Shown here in pieces: positions 1 to 6,926 of a stretch of DNA of 8,089 nucleotides; positions within the stretch are counted from its first letter, which is position 1; each line of letters starts with the position of its first letter. Under the pieces are notes generated by a model. The model searched no databases, was not told where the DNA came from, and was given only the letters and a program-made list of their open reading frames with translations. The stretch is from positions 1-8,089 of the forward strand of contig CAZQRO010000088.1 of the NCBI GenBank assembly GCA_964595785.1. The letters run 5' to 3'. A program made the position numbers and the translations under genes. The DNA is from Bovifimicola sp964595785. GTDB lineage: Bacteria > Bacillota > Clostridia > Lachnospirales > Lachnospiraceae.

Positions 1-59
1 TAATTAATTATTACACTATTTTATCATATAATCAAACTCAATGCCTATGTAATTTTTAC

Positions 60-1160
60 CTATCTGAATACAAAATCAAACGAAGCAATTGTTATCTTAT
101 CCCCTATAGTAATATTTGTTTTTTCATATGGCGCTAATCTGTTATCATTTAAAAAAGTTCCATTTTTTGAATTTAAATCCTCTATAATAAATTCATCTGC
201 CTTTAAATCTATTCTGACATGCATTCTACTTACTGAATTGTCTGTGATTACTTCATCTGCCTTCCCTGCTGCCTTCCCTATTATAAATGGATATTTATTT
301 ATAACTATATCTTCTTTTTCACACAAACTGAACAGCTTTCTCTCTTTATCTTTAAGGAAATCGCTTATCAATACCGTTTCGCTATATTCATTTTCTTCTA
401 TAATACTATTATCATTAACTTTTTTTTCATCTTTAAATATTTCTTTTTTGCTATTCTTTTTTCTGTTTAATAAATTTACCAGTTTACTAAATAACGTTTC
501 TTCATTTGGCATCTCCATATCATATGTGTTTTTTATATTTTCCTGCGTTTCATCATTCTCCAAATTCATATTAATACTTGTTTGGAGGATATTTTGTTTT
601 TCACCTATATTCGTCAGCTGCTCCATATCATCTACATATTTTTCTATGTCGCTTAACAGATAATCTGCTCTATTACATATTTCAACTATTCCATATATTA
701 ATTCAACTGCTTTGTAATCATTATGATTTGTAATTATAATAATCTCCTGTAATAAACTATTAAAATCCTCATAGAAATTTCCGTTATTATTAGGATAGTA
801 GCAGTAACCCACTTCAATTCTATTTATATCCAGAAAAATGTACTCCGGTTTCAAAATAATATGATTAATATTAAGCAAGTATTCCCTTAATTCCTTACTA
901 AGGTATAGAATTCCTTTTATCAAGATTCTTATATCATCATATTTCATTTTTTCTTTAAAAAATAATTCTTTTACACTTTGTTTTGATGAAATAACATATG
1001 ACAATTCTGCACCCCCATTTACACAGCCTATATATATGTCTAACAGCCCCTCTATCTTATTTTTCATTATCATATTAATTTTATAATCGTTAATCAATAA
1101 TTCATTATCCCTTATTATCATAAGATTATTATTGTAACTATGCTTAAACGTTACTTCCAT
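60..1160 (-). CDS. DUF6382-like / FHA-domain protein of the Tad cluster
   Basis: Cytoplasmic protein of 366 residues with no signal peptide or membrane segment. The C-terminal ~78 residues (289-366) are a forkhead-associated domain: a conserved glycine strand (FIIGK), SxxH-type core SVSRMH (S311, R312, H314) and the DLNSKNGTFLN loop (NGT 333-335), the residues that bind phosphothreonine in this fold. Residues 1 to about 165 resemble the DUF6382 domain that precedes FHA domains in clostridial Tad clusters; this part is recognised by general pattern only. Between them (about 175-285) lies a charged, low-complexity linker with SETVLIS (T262), a possible phosphothreonine site for the FHA domain. 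The start is set at ATG 1160 because GGAGG (1166-1170) lies five bases upstream; a start at 1172 would place this site inside the gene. It is the last gene visible in the operon, 47 bases after the short TadE-like gene. Probable role: phospho-dependent control or scaffolding of the ATPase/platform (inferred). FHA call very sure, role unsure. Confidence 0.88.
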   Translation of the reverse strand: MEVTFKHSYNNNLMIIRDNELLINDYKINMIMKNKIEGLLDIYIGCVNGGAELSYVISSKQSVKELFFKEKMKYDDIRILIKGILYLSKELREYLLNINHIILKPEYIFLDINRIEVGYCYYPNNNGNFYEDFNSLLQEIIIITNHNDYKAVELIYGIVEICNRADYLLSDIEKYVDDMEQLTNIGEKQNILQTSINMNLENDETQENIKNTYDMEMPNEETLFSKLVNLLNRKKNSKKEIFKDEKKVNDNSIIEENEYSETVLISDFLKDKERKLFSLCEKEDIVINKYPFIIGKAAGKADEVITDNSVSRMHVRIDLKADEFIIEDLNSKNGTFLNDNRLAPYEKTNITIGDKITIASFDFVFR

Positions 1161-1165
1161 ATTGA

Positions 1166-1170
1166 CCTCC
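1166..1170 (-). promoter_or_regulatory. Shine-Dalgarno site of the FHA gene
   Basis: GGAGG on the minus strand, five bases before ATG 1158-1160. It overlaps the first codons of the longer reading frame that begins at 1172, so it decides in favour of the shorter 366-residue product. Confidence 0.75.
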
Positions 1171-1207
1171 ATATCTATACTTTTATTTTCTATTTATGAA
1201 TTATCGT

Positions 1208-1630
1208 TTACCTGTTTTTTAATCTGCTAATTGTGTCAATTGCCACTTTGGCATACACTATGTAATCTTTATTGCTTTTTTCATGCATTATTACGCTTAT
1301 TTCATCTATTCTTGAAATATTAAATACCGGCAGTCCAAATGATAATACTGTTGTTATTTTTACATTATTGCTGCTTTTATTAACTTTTACATTTTTAATA
1401 TCTGCCACAATTGTCTCTCTTTTTATACTGTCATAAAACTCATTTTCTAAATCTTCCTTGCTTTTATCACTTGTATTGGCTATTATCCCATATTCCTGTG
1501 CTGATGCCCTTACACAAACGATATCGTTCATGTAAAACGCAAACAATAACATTGACGAAATAACTATTATTATTAACGGAAACAACATTGACATTTCCAC
1601 CGTCATGCTTCCTGACATTTGTTTATTCAT
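1208..1630 (-). CDS. Short TadE/TadF-like pseudopilin
   Basis: Membrane-anchored pseudopilin of 140 residues. The N-terminus is a short leader ending in G7 followed by SMTVE, the class III prepilin pattern G|S-M-T-V-E with Glu at +5 (E12), then one hydrophobic helix (about 13-35, MSMLFPLIIIVISSMLLFAF). The remaining ~105 residues are a small extracytoplasmic domain with no motif I can name. TadE/TadF proteins are minor pilin-like parts of the Tad machine processed by the same peptidase as the major pilin; the peptidase gene lies directly upstream. The open frame extends to ATG 1648, overlapping the peptidase stop by one base (TAATG), but a strong GGAGG (1635-1639) lies four bases before ATG 1630, so I take 1630 as the start. 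Family call is good; whether it corresponds to TadE or TadF is not decidable here. Confidence 0.85.
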   Translation of the reverse strand: MNKQMSGSMTVEMSMLFPLIIIVISSMLLFAFYMNDIVCVRASAQEYGIIANTSDKSKEDLENEFYDSIKRETIVADIKNVKVNKSSNNVKITTVLSFGLPVFNISRIDEISVIMHEKSNKDYIVYAKVAIDTISRLKNR

Positions 1631-1634
1631 AAAT

Positions 1635-1639
1635 CCTCC
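1635..1639 (-). promoter_or_regulatory. Shine-Dalgarno site of the short TadE-like gene
   Basis: GGAGG on the minus strand, four bases before ATG 1628-1630. It lies downstream of the alternative ATG at 1646-1648, which has no comparable site, and therefore selects the 140-residue form. Confidence 0.75.
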
Positions 1640-1647
1640 AATTATCA

Positions 1648-2079
1648 TTATATAATTAGAAATACCAGATACCCCAGAAATATAAACGGCGCAAATGCTA
1701 TTCTGAATTTTCTTCCTTTTTTCATAATTAATAATAATATAATTCCAACAATTACCGTAAAGAAAAGAGCATAAATAAATACTATTAAATTATTAACTAT
1801 ACCTGTGTAGATTCCCATAACCAGAATAATTAATGCATCTCCTTTTCCTATACTTTCTTTTGTTATTACACTAATAATTAAAACAATAATTCCAGGTACT
1901 ATGCCTATCAAAATTTCTAAAATACCTCTATTCTCAAAACAAAAACCATATACAATTCCTAATATTCCGTATATTATAGATATTTTAACAAGAATATACT
2001 TACCTTTTATATCTGTATATGAACATATTCCTAAAAATGTTATTAGAATAATTATTTTAATAATATCTGCTTCAACCAT
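1648..2079 (-). CDS. tadV: Prepilin peptidase, A24 family (TadV/CpaA-like)
   Basis: Integral membrane aspartic peptidase of 143 residues that cleaves the basic leader from prepilins at the cytoplasmic face. Both catalytic aspartates of family A24 are visible: D23 in CSYTDIKGK and D81 in the GxGD motif (GKGDALIILVMG). The family's C-terminal AFAPFIFLGYL stretch is present near 129-139. The protein is almost wholly hydrophobic, with about five to six membrane segments. It lacks the N-terminal cysteine-rich methyltransferase domain of bifunctional PilD enzymes, as usual for the short TadV/CpaA type. AGGAG (2089-2093) lies nine bases before the ATG. Its likely substrates, the Flp pilin and the two TadE-like proteins, are encoded on either side in the same operon. 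Confidence is high; the symbol is assigned by context and size. Confidence 0.93.
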   Translation of the reverse strand: MVEADIIKIIILITFLGICSYTDIKGKYILVKISIIYGILGIVYGFCFENRGILEILIGIVPGIIVLIISVITKESIGKGDALIILVMGIYTGIVNNLIVFIYALFFTVIVGIILLLIMKKGRKFRIAFAPFIFLGYLVFLII

Positions 2080-2117
2080 TTTCTTTTTCTCCTAAATATG
2101 AATTTCAAACCTTTATA

Positions 2118-3113
2118 TTAATTACTGTTTTTTGCACATCTGCTGCACAATTTCCTACTTCCCACTTCAGATATATCTATTTCAATAACATCCCTAATTA
2201 TAGAACTGCAACTCTTATCACAATGATAGTTTGAACCACACATAGTTACATATACCGTATCATCCGGTTGTAACTTCCTTTTTGCACATCTTGTACAATA
2301 ACTATATTTTGAACCTGAACTATTTCTTAAATTATCTATATTGTCATATGGAGTCCCAGTAACTGATAAATTAATATATGTACATCTTTTATCCAAATGG
2401 TATACACTACCGGTTCTTGTTATATAAACAGTTTGCCTTTTTACATTTACTTGTTCTGAAATGCTTTCACCTATCCAATTTCTAAAATAACATCTGTTTC
2501 CTAATGTTAATTTAAATTTTTGATTGCCTAGAATATTAATATACACTCTATATGTAACTTTCAAATCATTTATTCCATTTATATTATTTCTGACATTTGA
2601 TGATGTAACACTTATTCCACTCATTCCTAATAAAACATTTGCTCCCTTTGTATATTTTTTCACCTCATCATCTGTTATCTTTTTCCATGTGTATCCTATG
2701 TTTATTCCATTAGTTAATAAATCCTCATCTATTTCAAATCCGCTTTCTTCTGCATCTTTTTCAGTGAATTCAGCTATCCTATTCATTACATATCTGTTTC
2801 TGGCTATTGATTTTGCCGCATTGTCTACACTATTCTGCACTATATTTTGATAGTTAATAAAAATAAAGAAATAAAATAAACAAATAACAGCAAAAATAAA
2901 TATTGGCAAAACCAATGCCGCTTCTAACGTCATGCTTCCTCTTAAAGGGGATAATAAAAATGTACTTTTACCTTTGTTCTTTTTAGGGTATCTCGTTTTT
3001 ATCATGCAGCCTTGAACTTGGAGAGTAAATATATGGGAGTATTTTTTTATTTTTTTTACATTAATCATTCTACAAATTAAACAAATTAAAAAAGCAAAGA
3101 AATAAAAGTACAT
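2118..3113 (-). CDS. Long TadE-like pseudopilin with tandem Cys/His modules
   Basis: Pseudopilin-like surface protein of 331 residues (numbered from ATG 3113). The prepilin motif is RG|SMTLE (G59, E64 at +5), followed by a hydrophobic helix ALVLPIFIFAVICLFYFFIF and a pilin-like amphipathic stretch, then an extracytoplasmic domain to about 225. The C-terminus carries two similar units, each beginning TVY[IV]T and holding YH-x4-C and later CxRCAK: H239, C244, C273, C276 and H297, C302, C323, C326, a possible metal site or disulphide knot. The leader is unusually long (59 residues) with its own hydrophobic stretch (about 1-15) followed by a lysine-rich segment. The start is uncertain: AAAAGGGG ends nine bases before ATG 3113 and directly abuts ATG 3122; an internal ATG at 3005 (residue 37) would give a more typical short basic leader but has only a weak AAGG site. 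A 27-bp inverted repeat spans this start region. Role is inferred: minor pilin or tip/adaptor component. Confidence 0.82.
   Translation of the reverse strand: MYFYFFAFLICLICRMINVKKIKKYSHIFTLQVQGCMIKTRYPKKNKGKSTFLLSPLRGSMTLEAALVLPIFIFAVICLFYFFIFINYQNIVQNSVDNAAKSIARNRYVMNRIAEFTEKDAEESGFEIDEDLLTNGINIGYTWKKITDDEVKKYTKGANVLLGMSGISVTSSNVRNNINGINDLKVTYRVYINILGNQKFKLTLGNRCYFRNWIGESISEQVNVKRQTVYITRTGSVYHLDKRCTYINLSVTGTPYDNIDNLRNSSGSKYSYCTRCAKRKLQPDDTVYVTMCGSNYHCDKSCSSIIRDVIEIDISEVGSRKLCSRCAKNSN
2944..2970. repeat. Inverted repeat arm, left (27 bp)
   Basis: On the plus strand this reads AAAGGGGAT-A-ATAAAAATG followed by TACTTTTA. It matches the reverse complement of 3103-3129 at 26 of 27 positions, the one difference being 2953 against 3120. 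It lies inside the long TadE-like coding sequence, where the minus strand encodes KSTFLLSPL just before the RGSMTLE cleavage motif. Homology stops sharply on the outer side; on the inner side only a gapped T-rich similarity continues. Confidence 0.85.
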
Positions 3114-3129
3114 TTTTATCATCCCCTTT
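3103..3129. repeat. Inverted repeat arm, right (27 bp), carrying SD and start of the TadE-like gene
   Basis: The reverse complement of this arm is AAAGGGGAT-G-ATAAAAATG then TACTTTTA, matching 2944-2970 at 26 of 27 bases with 132 bp between the arms. It contains the Shine-Dalgarno AAAGGGG (3123-3129) and both candidate ATGs (3120-3122, 3111-3113) of the long TadE-like gene. In mRNA it can pair with the left arm; in DNA it could be a recombination site. Confidence 0.85.
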
Positions 3130-3135
3130 TACAAT

Positions 3136-5202
3136 TTAATATTTAAATGTTTGCCTTATTTTTATAATAAATTTATCATCCTTATATAATATAATTCTTT
3201 TGGCAAAACCAACATCTGAAAACAATCTCTTAATTCTATATTCTGTATAAACAGTTATTTCTAACATACAGTCATTTATTTTAAAATTATCATTATATTT
3301 TTTCTGTATATTCATTTGTATTAAATCCAATATTCTATGTATCTGAACAGATTTATTCTGTGTAAATAATAAAAATCTAATATAATCATCATATGATAAA
3401 CCACTTCTATTTTTCTTGTCGTTATCAGCAGAATCTAAATTTCTAATCTCACTAATCGATAGATTCCACTCACTGGCATTTTTTATTAATTTTACATTAT
3501 ACCCATTTAACAGATCTTTTGCATCCACTACTGATTCGACATAAGCCCATGCTGCAATAATTAGAAACTGAGTAATTCTAGTTATTGCCGGCATACCTGT
3601 AAATCCGGTAATTGCCAGTGCAAGATTATATGCTTCCGTTCTCTTTTCATTTTCCTTCATAAGATGAACAAAATTAAAACCTTCTCTTATCAGCACAATT
3701 TTATTTACAGTCTCATCAAGATTATCTTTATCACAATTTTTGCCATATAATATGTATTCTGCCTCATATTTAAGCTGCCCATTATTCTTATTACTTGTAT
3801 ATTTACTAAATTTATCAAGTATATATTGACCTATTAATGCTTTTCTTACTGACTCGTTGCCTGTCCCATAATTACTCCAGTTTTTTCCGTTATTTATCAC
3901 AGATGTAACAGATGGTAAAGCACTTTTGTCAACACTCTTATTTGATAATTCTCCTTCAACAATATATCCTAATATTCCATCTTTTTTTATCTTCTTAACA
4001 AATTCCACAATATCATTTTTCTTTTTGCCGCCACTTCCCTGTACATAATTTACTTTTAATAAACTGCTATCATATCCTTTTATTGATTCTAATGCTTTAC
4101 ATACATTCTCATAAGATTCTTTTATTAAATCTTCTCCGCCACTATAATTAGATAATTTATTGTAACTATAATCAAGTTCTTTCGTTCTATCCATGATACT
4201 ATTCATATCATTTATCACATTTTCAACTATTTTCTTTTGACAAATTGTTATATCTTTATTATCTGAAACATTATAAATATCTTTTTCCTGATTCACTATT
4301 TCCTGATTTAAGTTACTAATTTCTTCTTTCATTATGTCATATATTTCTCTGTCGTAATTATTCTTTGACTCCTCAATCTTGTTTTGTATTCCTGTTACAT
4401 AAGTTTTTGCAGATTCAAAATTAGTATAATATTCATTTGTATATGAAATTATACTCATCAATTCATTCTTATTTACTTCTTCCCATTCTTGATATTTTCG
4501 AAATTCCACTTTATAAACATCGAATAAATTATCTCTAACCTGTATATTATATGTATCCGTTGGCAGAGTATTTATTATCTCCTCAAGTTTGCTCTTCATA
4601 TTCTCTAATACCATTATTGGATTATCCTGAATTTTTTGTATTTCATTAATATTATTACTTATCTCACCTACTGATGCCTCCATGTTTTCTAATTTATCTG
4701 AACATTCATCTAATTCATTATGAAAATCGTCTATGCTATCACTTTGGGATAGCGTATTACAATTTTCGACTAATTTGCTAATAATATCCTCTGCTAAAGC
4801 AATTTTCATATAATCATAAATCTGATTATAAATTAATTCACCATCGTTATCTGTCGTACTTACAGTTTTCTCTATATTTGTAGTCATTTCTCTTATTCCT
4901 AAAATATCAAATGGCTTATTTGCAAAGGCAGTGCTAAAATCAGAATTTTTATTAATAAAATTTCTGTAATTACTCTTGATTTCATTACTGTTTTTCCATA
5001 ATAACATAATTCCGTAATCTTCAAATACCTCTTTTGCATATGAAGAAAATGTCGAATCCAGTCCCATATATGTTATTTCATTACATCTGGCATATGCACT
5101 AGATACCCTGCTCATTTCAATAACCGTACAAACTAATGACAGTATGAGAAGCATTATAAGAGATAAAAATACTGTTATGCCTCCTTTTAATTTTCTTATC
5201 AT
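3136..5202 (-). CDS. DUF5702-type membrane-anchored surface protein of the Tad cluster
   Basis: A 688-residue protein with one N-terminal membrane anchor (about 9-30, ITVFLSLIMLLILSLVCTVI) and a very large extracytoplasmic part. The stretch YMGLDSTFSSYAKEVFEDYGIMLLW (46-69), the second hydrophobic patch around 543-560 with AAWAYVESVVDAKDLL (550-565), and the C-terminal RILDLIQMNIQKKY are patterns I associate with clostridial DUF5702 proteins, which sit in Tad clusters; the match was not searched. Residues of about 150-350 are rich in Asn, Glu, Ile and Lys and look coiled-coil-like. The N-terminus KGGITVFLS lines up with the GSMTVEMS of the TadE-like neighbours, but Phe replaces Glu at +5, so normal prepilin processing is doubtful. 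A GAGGAG site precedes the ATG by ten bases. It begins 20 bases after the pilin gene. Function is unknown; a wall-spanning adaptor or adhesin, or a TadG counterpart, are possible. Confidence 0.85.
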   Translation of the reverse strand: MIRKLKGGITVFLSLIMLLILSLVCTVIEMSRVSSAYARCNEITYMGLDSTFSSYAKEVFEDYGIMLLWKNSNEIKSNYRNFINKNSDFSTAFANKPFDILGIREMTTNIEKTVSTTDNDGELIYNQIYDYMKIALAEDIISKLVENCNTLSQSDSIDDFHNELDECSDKLENMEASVGEISNNINEIQKIQDNPIMVLENMKSKLEEIINTLPTDTYNIQVRDNLFDVYKVEFRKYQEWEEVNKNELMSIISYTNEYYTNFESAKTYVTGIQNKIEESKNNYDREIYDIMKEEISNLNQEIVNQEKDIYNVSDNKDITICQKKIVENVINDMNSIMDRTKELDYSYNKLSNYSGGEDLIKESYENVCKALESIKGYDSSLLKVNYVQGSGGKKKNDIVEFVKKIKKDGILGYIVEGELSNKSVDKSALPSVTSVINNGKNWSNYGTGNESVRKALIGQYILDKFSKYTSNKNNGQLKYEAEYILYGKNCDKDNLDETVNKIVLIREGFNFVHLMKENEKRTEAYNLALAITGFTGMPAITRITQFLIIAAWAYVESVVDAKDLLNGYNVKLIKNASEWNLSISEIRNLDSADNDKKNRSGLSYDDYIRFLLFTQNKSVQIHRILDLIQMNIQKKYNDNFKINDCMLEITVYTEYRIKRLFSDVGFAKRIILYKDDKFIIKIRQTFKY

Positions 5203-5222
5203 GCCCCTTATTCTCCTCTTTT

Positions 5223-5438
5223 CTAAAATGTATTTACTTTACTTGTTATCTTACTAAATATTTTATTAACAATACTCGTTATCTGCGTTCTGAAAATCAC
5301 TACTAACCCAATTAATACAAGAATTATAAGTATTATTTCTACAACCCCCATTCCTGAATTATTATTTACTAACTCATACAATCTTAATTTATTACTAATA
5401 TTATTTAATACCTTATCTATCTTTTTTCTTGCTTTCAT
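5223..5438 (-). CDS. Flp1-like type IVb pilin
   Basis: Major pilin candidate, 71 residues. A 29-residue basic leader (MKARKKIDKVLNN...) ends at G29; the motif G|MGVVE puts Glu at +5 (E34) and is followed by a continuous hydrophobic helix IILIILVLIGLVVIF (35-49), then a short polar tail ending at F71. Mature length would be 42 residues, typical of Flp pilins, which polymerise through the hydrophobic helix after leader removal by the A24 peptidase. The leader is longer than the classic Flp leader and looks like that of the Flp1-like family of Firmicutes. It lies between tadC and the DUF5702 gene and has the best ribosome binding site in the window (GAGGAGG, 5448-5454), fitting a highly expressed subunit. 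It is the only pilin copy seen here. Confidence 0.9.
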   Translation of the reverse strand: MKARKKIDKVLNNISNKLRLYELVNNNSGMGVVEIILIILVLIGLVVIFRTQITSIVNKIFSKITSKVNTF

Positions 5439-5447
5439 TAATTCTTT

Positions 5448-5454
5448 CCTCCTC
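5448..5454 (-). promoter_or_regulatory. Strong Shine-Dalgarno site of the pilin gene
   Basis: GAGGAGG on the minus strand, nine bases before ATG 5436-5438, just past the tadC stop codon. It is the longest anti-SD match in the window and suggests that pilin translation exceeds that of the platform genes in the same transcript. Confidence 0.75.
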
Positions 5455-5456
5455 TT

Positions 5457-6911
5457 CTATAAACTAACTGATAAAAATGCTGGTACAATGATAATTACCA
5501 TAGAGATAACCAGCATCATTCCCATAGGCAATAAAAGTTTTGTTCCAGCTTCATCACCTTTTTTCCTTGCTAACATTTTTCGTTCTTCAAATGCCTCTCT
5601 TACCTCATAATTGAGAATCTCCTTTAGTCCTTTGGTTCCTTTTCTTATATTTTGTTCTAAAAGATTGCCAAATTTGATATATGAATGAATACCGCATCTT
5701 CTTCCGTATTCCACATAAGTCTGTGCCTCAGACATTCCATTCTTCATCTTTTTTCTTGCTATCTTCATTTCCTCATATGCAAATCTTACTCCTGTTACAC
5801 TTTTTTTCTTTTCATAGTCTTCTATTATCTTGTCCCATGAAGCAAGAATTGTAATTCCTGCATTATGTAATACTGTCATCTTATTAACTATAGGAACATA
5901 ATCAATCTCTAATTGTTTTCGCCTTTTTTCCATCGACTCCTGCATTTCCCTGTTTTTTATATAGAACATTATAATGGCCAAAGCTATTCCTATGAATATA
6001 TATATTAAAGATGGTCTGCCTTTTTTCTCTTTAAATATTACTTTTTGACCATCAATATCCTGCATAAGAACAACTTTTTTATCACTTTCCGAATAATCTT
6101 CAATATATTTGTTAATATAGGAAACCAATTTTTCTCTTTCATTTCTTTTACTTTTATCAATAACAAGCGGAATTGCATATACCTGACTATATCCTCCCAT
6201 AGAAAATACTGCTTCAATATTTACATTGACTTTGCCATTTATATTATTCCATAAAATATTACCTGTATAATCAATGTACTCTGTATTTTCTAAATTCCAT
6301 TCAATATCAATAATATCCCCTATCTGATATATCAGATTAATATTATCTGCTATATTATCTGTAGACTCATTTGTACCTAACATTTTCTTAATAACTTTAT
6401 CATAATAATCTGTAAATAATTGCATAGCCTCTTCTTTGCTATATTTTTTCTCTGGAAGAGTTATTTCAATATTTTCCTTACATCCATCTTCAAAATCTGC
6501 CTCAAGATTATATTTTTTATCTCCTTCTCCATAATTTGCTCTTTCAATATGTGTAATATCAGCATTATTCAAAAAAACACTTTGTATACACATAATGTAA
6601 CCTAATAATACCGCTATAAAAAACACTATAATTGACAATGATACTTTTGACACCAGATTTACGTATATATCTTTTTTATCATAATTATTAACCTTAATCT
6701 TATCTAGTTTTTTCTCTATATTTTCATATGAAATTCTATGAATTTTTAAGTCGAAGAAATCAATTACCGCAGCAGCCATTCCATATGAAATTCTAAATGG
6801 ATTTTCTTTCTTATCTATATTCTTAAATATATTTCTTTTATATCTTTTTGTCATGATAAAAATTGCTAATAACGATAAAGATATAACTGTGTAAATAATA
6901 AATAAAATCAT
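5457..6911 (-). CDS. tadC: TadC-like platform protein with inserted extracytoplasmic domain
   Basis: Inner-membrane platform protein of 484 residues counted from ATG 6911. The C-terminal half is a type II secretion F (T2SSF) domain, about 332-457, closing with KKGDEAGTKLLLPMGMM, the TadC signature, and a final membrane helix (about 459-481). TadC assembles with TadB and is driven by the TadA ATPase. Unusually, the N-terminal half has a first helix (about 1-20), a cytoplasmic stretch, a second helix (about 90-112), and then some 185 mostly polar residues (113-299) before a third helix (300-318, SLIYIFIGIALAIIMFYIK); topology places this domain outside. TadC proteins are usually near 300 residues with no such insert. 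Start: a GTG at 6920 is also in frame (487 residues), but AAGAGG (6923-6928) is only two bases from it and eleven from ATG 6911. It lies 15 bases after tadB. Confidence 0.87.
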   Translation of the reverse strand: MILFIIYTVISLSLLAIFIMTKRYKRNIFKNIDKKENPFRISYGMAAAVIDFFDLKIHRISYENIEKKLDKIKVNNYDKKDIYVNLVSKVSLSIIVFFIAVLLGYIMCIQSVFLNNADITHIERANYGEGDKKYNLEADFEDGCKENIEITLPEKKYSKEEAMQLFTDYYDKVIKKMLGTNESTDNIADNINLIYQIGDIIDIEWNLENTEYIDYTGNILWNNINGKVNVNIEAVFSMGGYSQVYAIPLVIDKSKRNEREKLVSYINKYIEDYSESDKKVVLMQDIDGQKVIFKEKKGRPSLIYIFIGIALAIIMFYIKNREMQESMEKRRKQLEIDYVPIVNKMTVLHNAGITILASWDKIIEDYEKKKSVTGVRFAYEEMKIARKKMKNGMSEAQTYVEYGRRCGIHSYIKFGNLLEQNIRKGTKGLKEILNYEVREAFEERKMLARKKGDEAGTKLLLPMGMMLVISMVIIIVPAFLSVSL

Positions 6912-6926
6912 TCTAATCACAACCTC

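Noticed and set aside
1..59. Operon terminator after the FHA gene
   Set aside because: No GC-containing hairpin followed by a T-run on the minus strand is visible; the stretch is just AT-rich, so the operon may continue leftwards.
238..2850. Plus-strand open frames at 238-663, 1901-2095 and 2524-2850
   Set aside because: They lie wholly opposite well-supported minus-strand genes, are Phe/Ser/Ile-rich as expected from the antisense of AT-rich genes, and have no family motif or convincing ribosome binding site.
3040..3060. T/A runs as an intrinsic terminator
   Set aside because: No stem precedes the run on the relevant strand and it lies inside the open TadE-like frame.
2971..3102. Invertible promoter between the inverted repeat arms
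   Set aside because: I see no -35/-10 pair with proper spacing in the 132-bp segment on either strand; TTGAAC at 3012-3017 has no TATAAT-like box 16-18 bases away. If the segment inverts, the effect would be on the reading frame.
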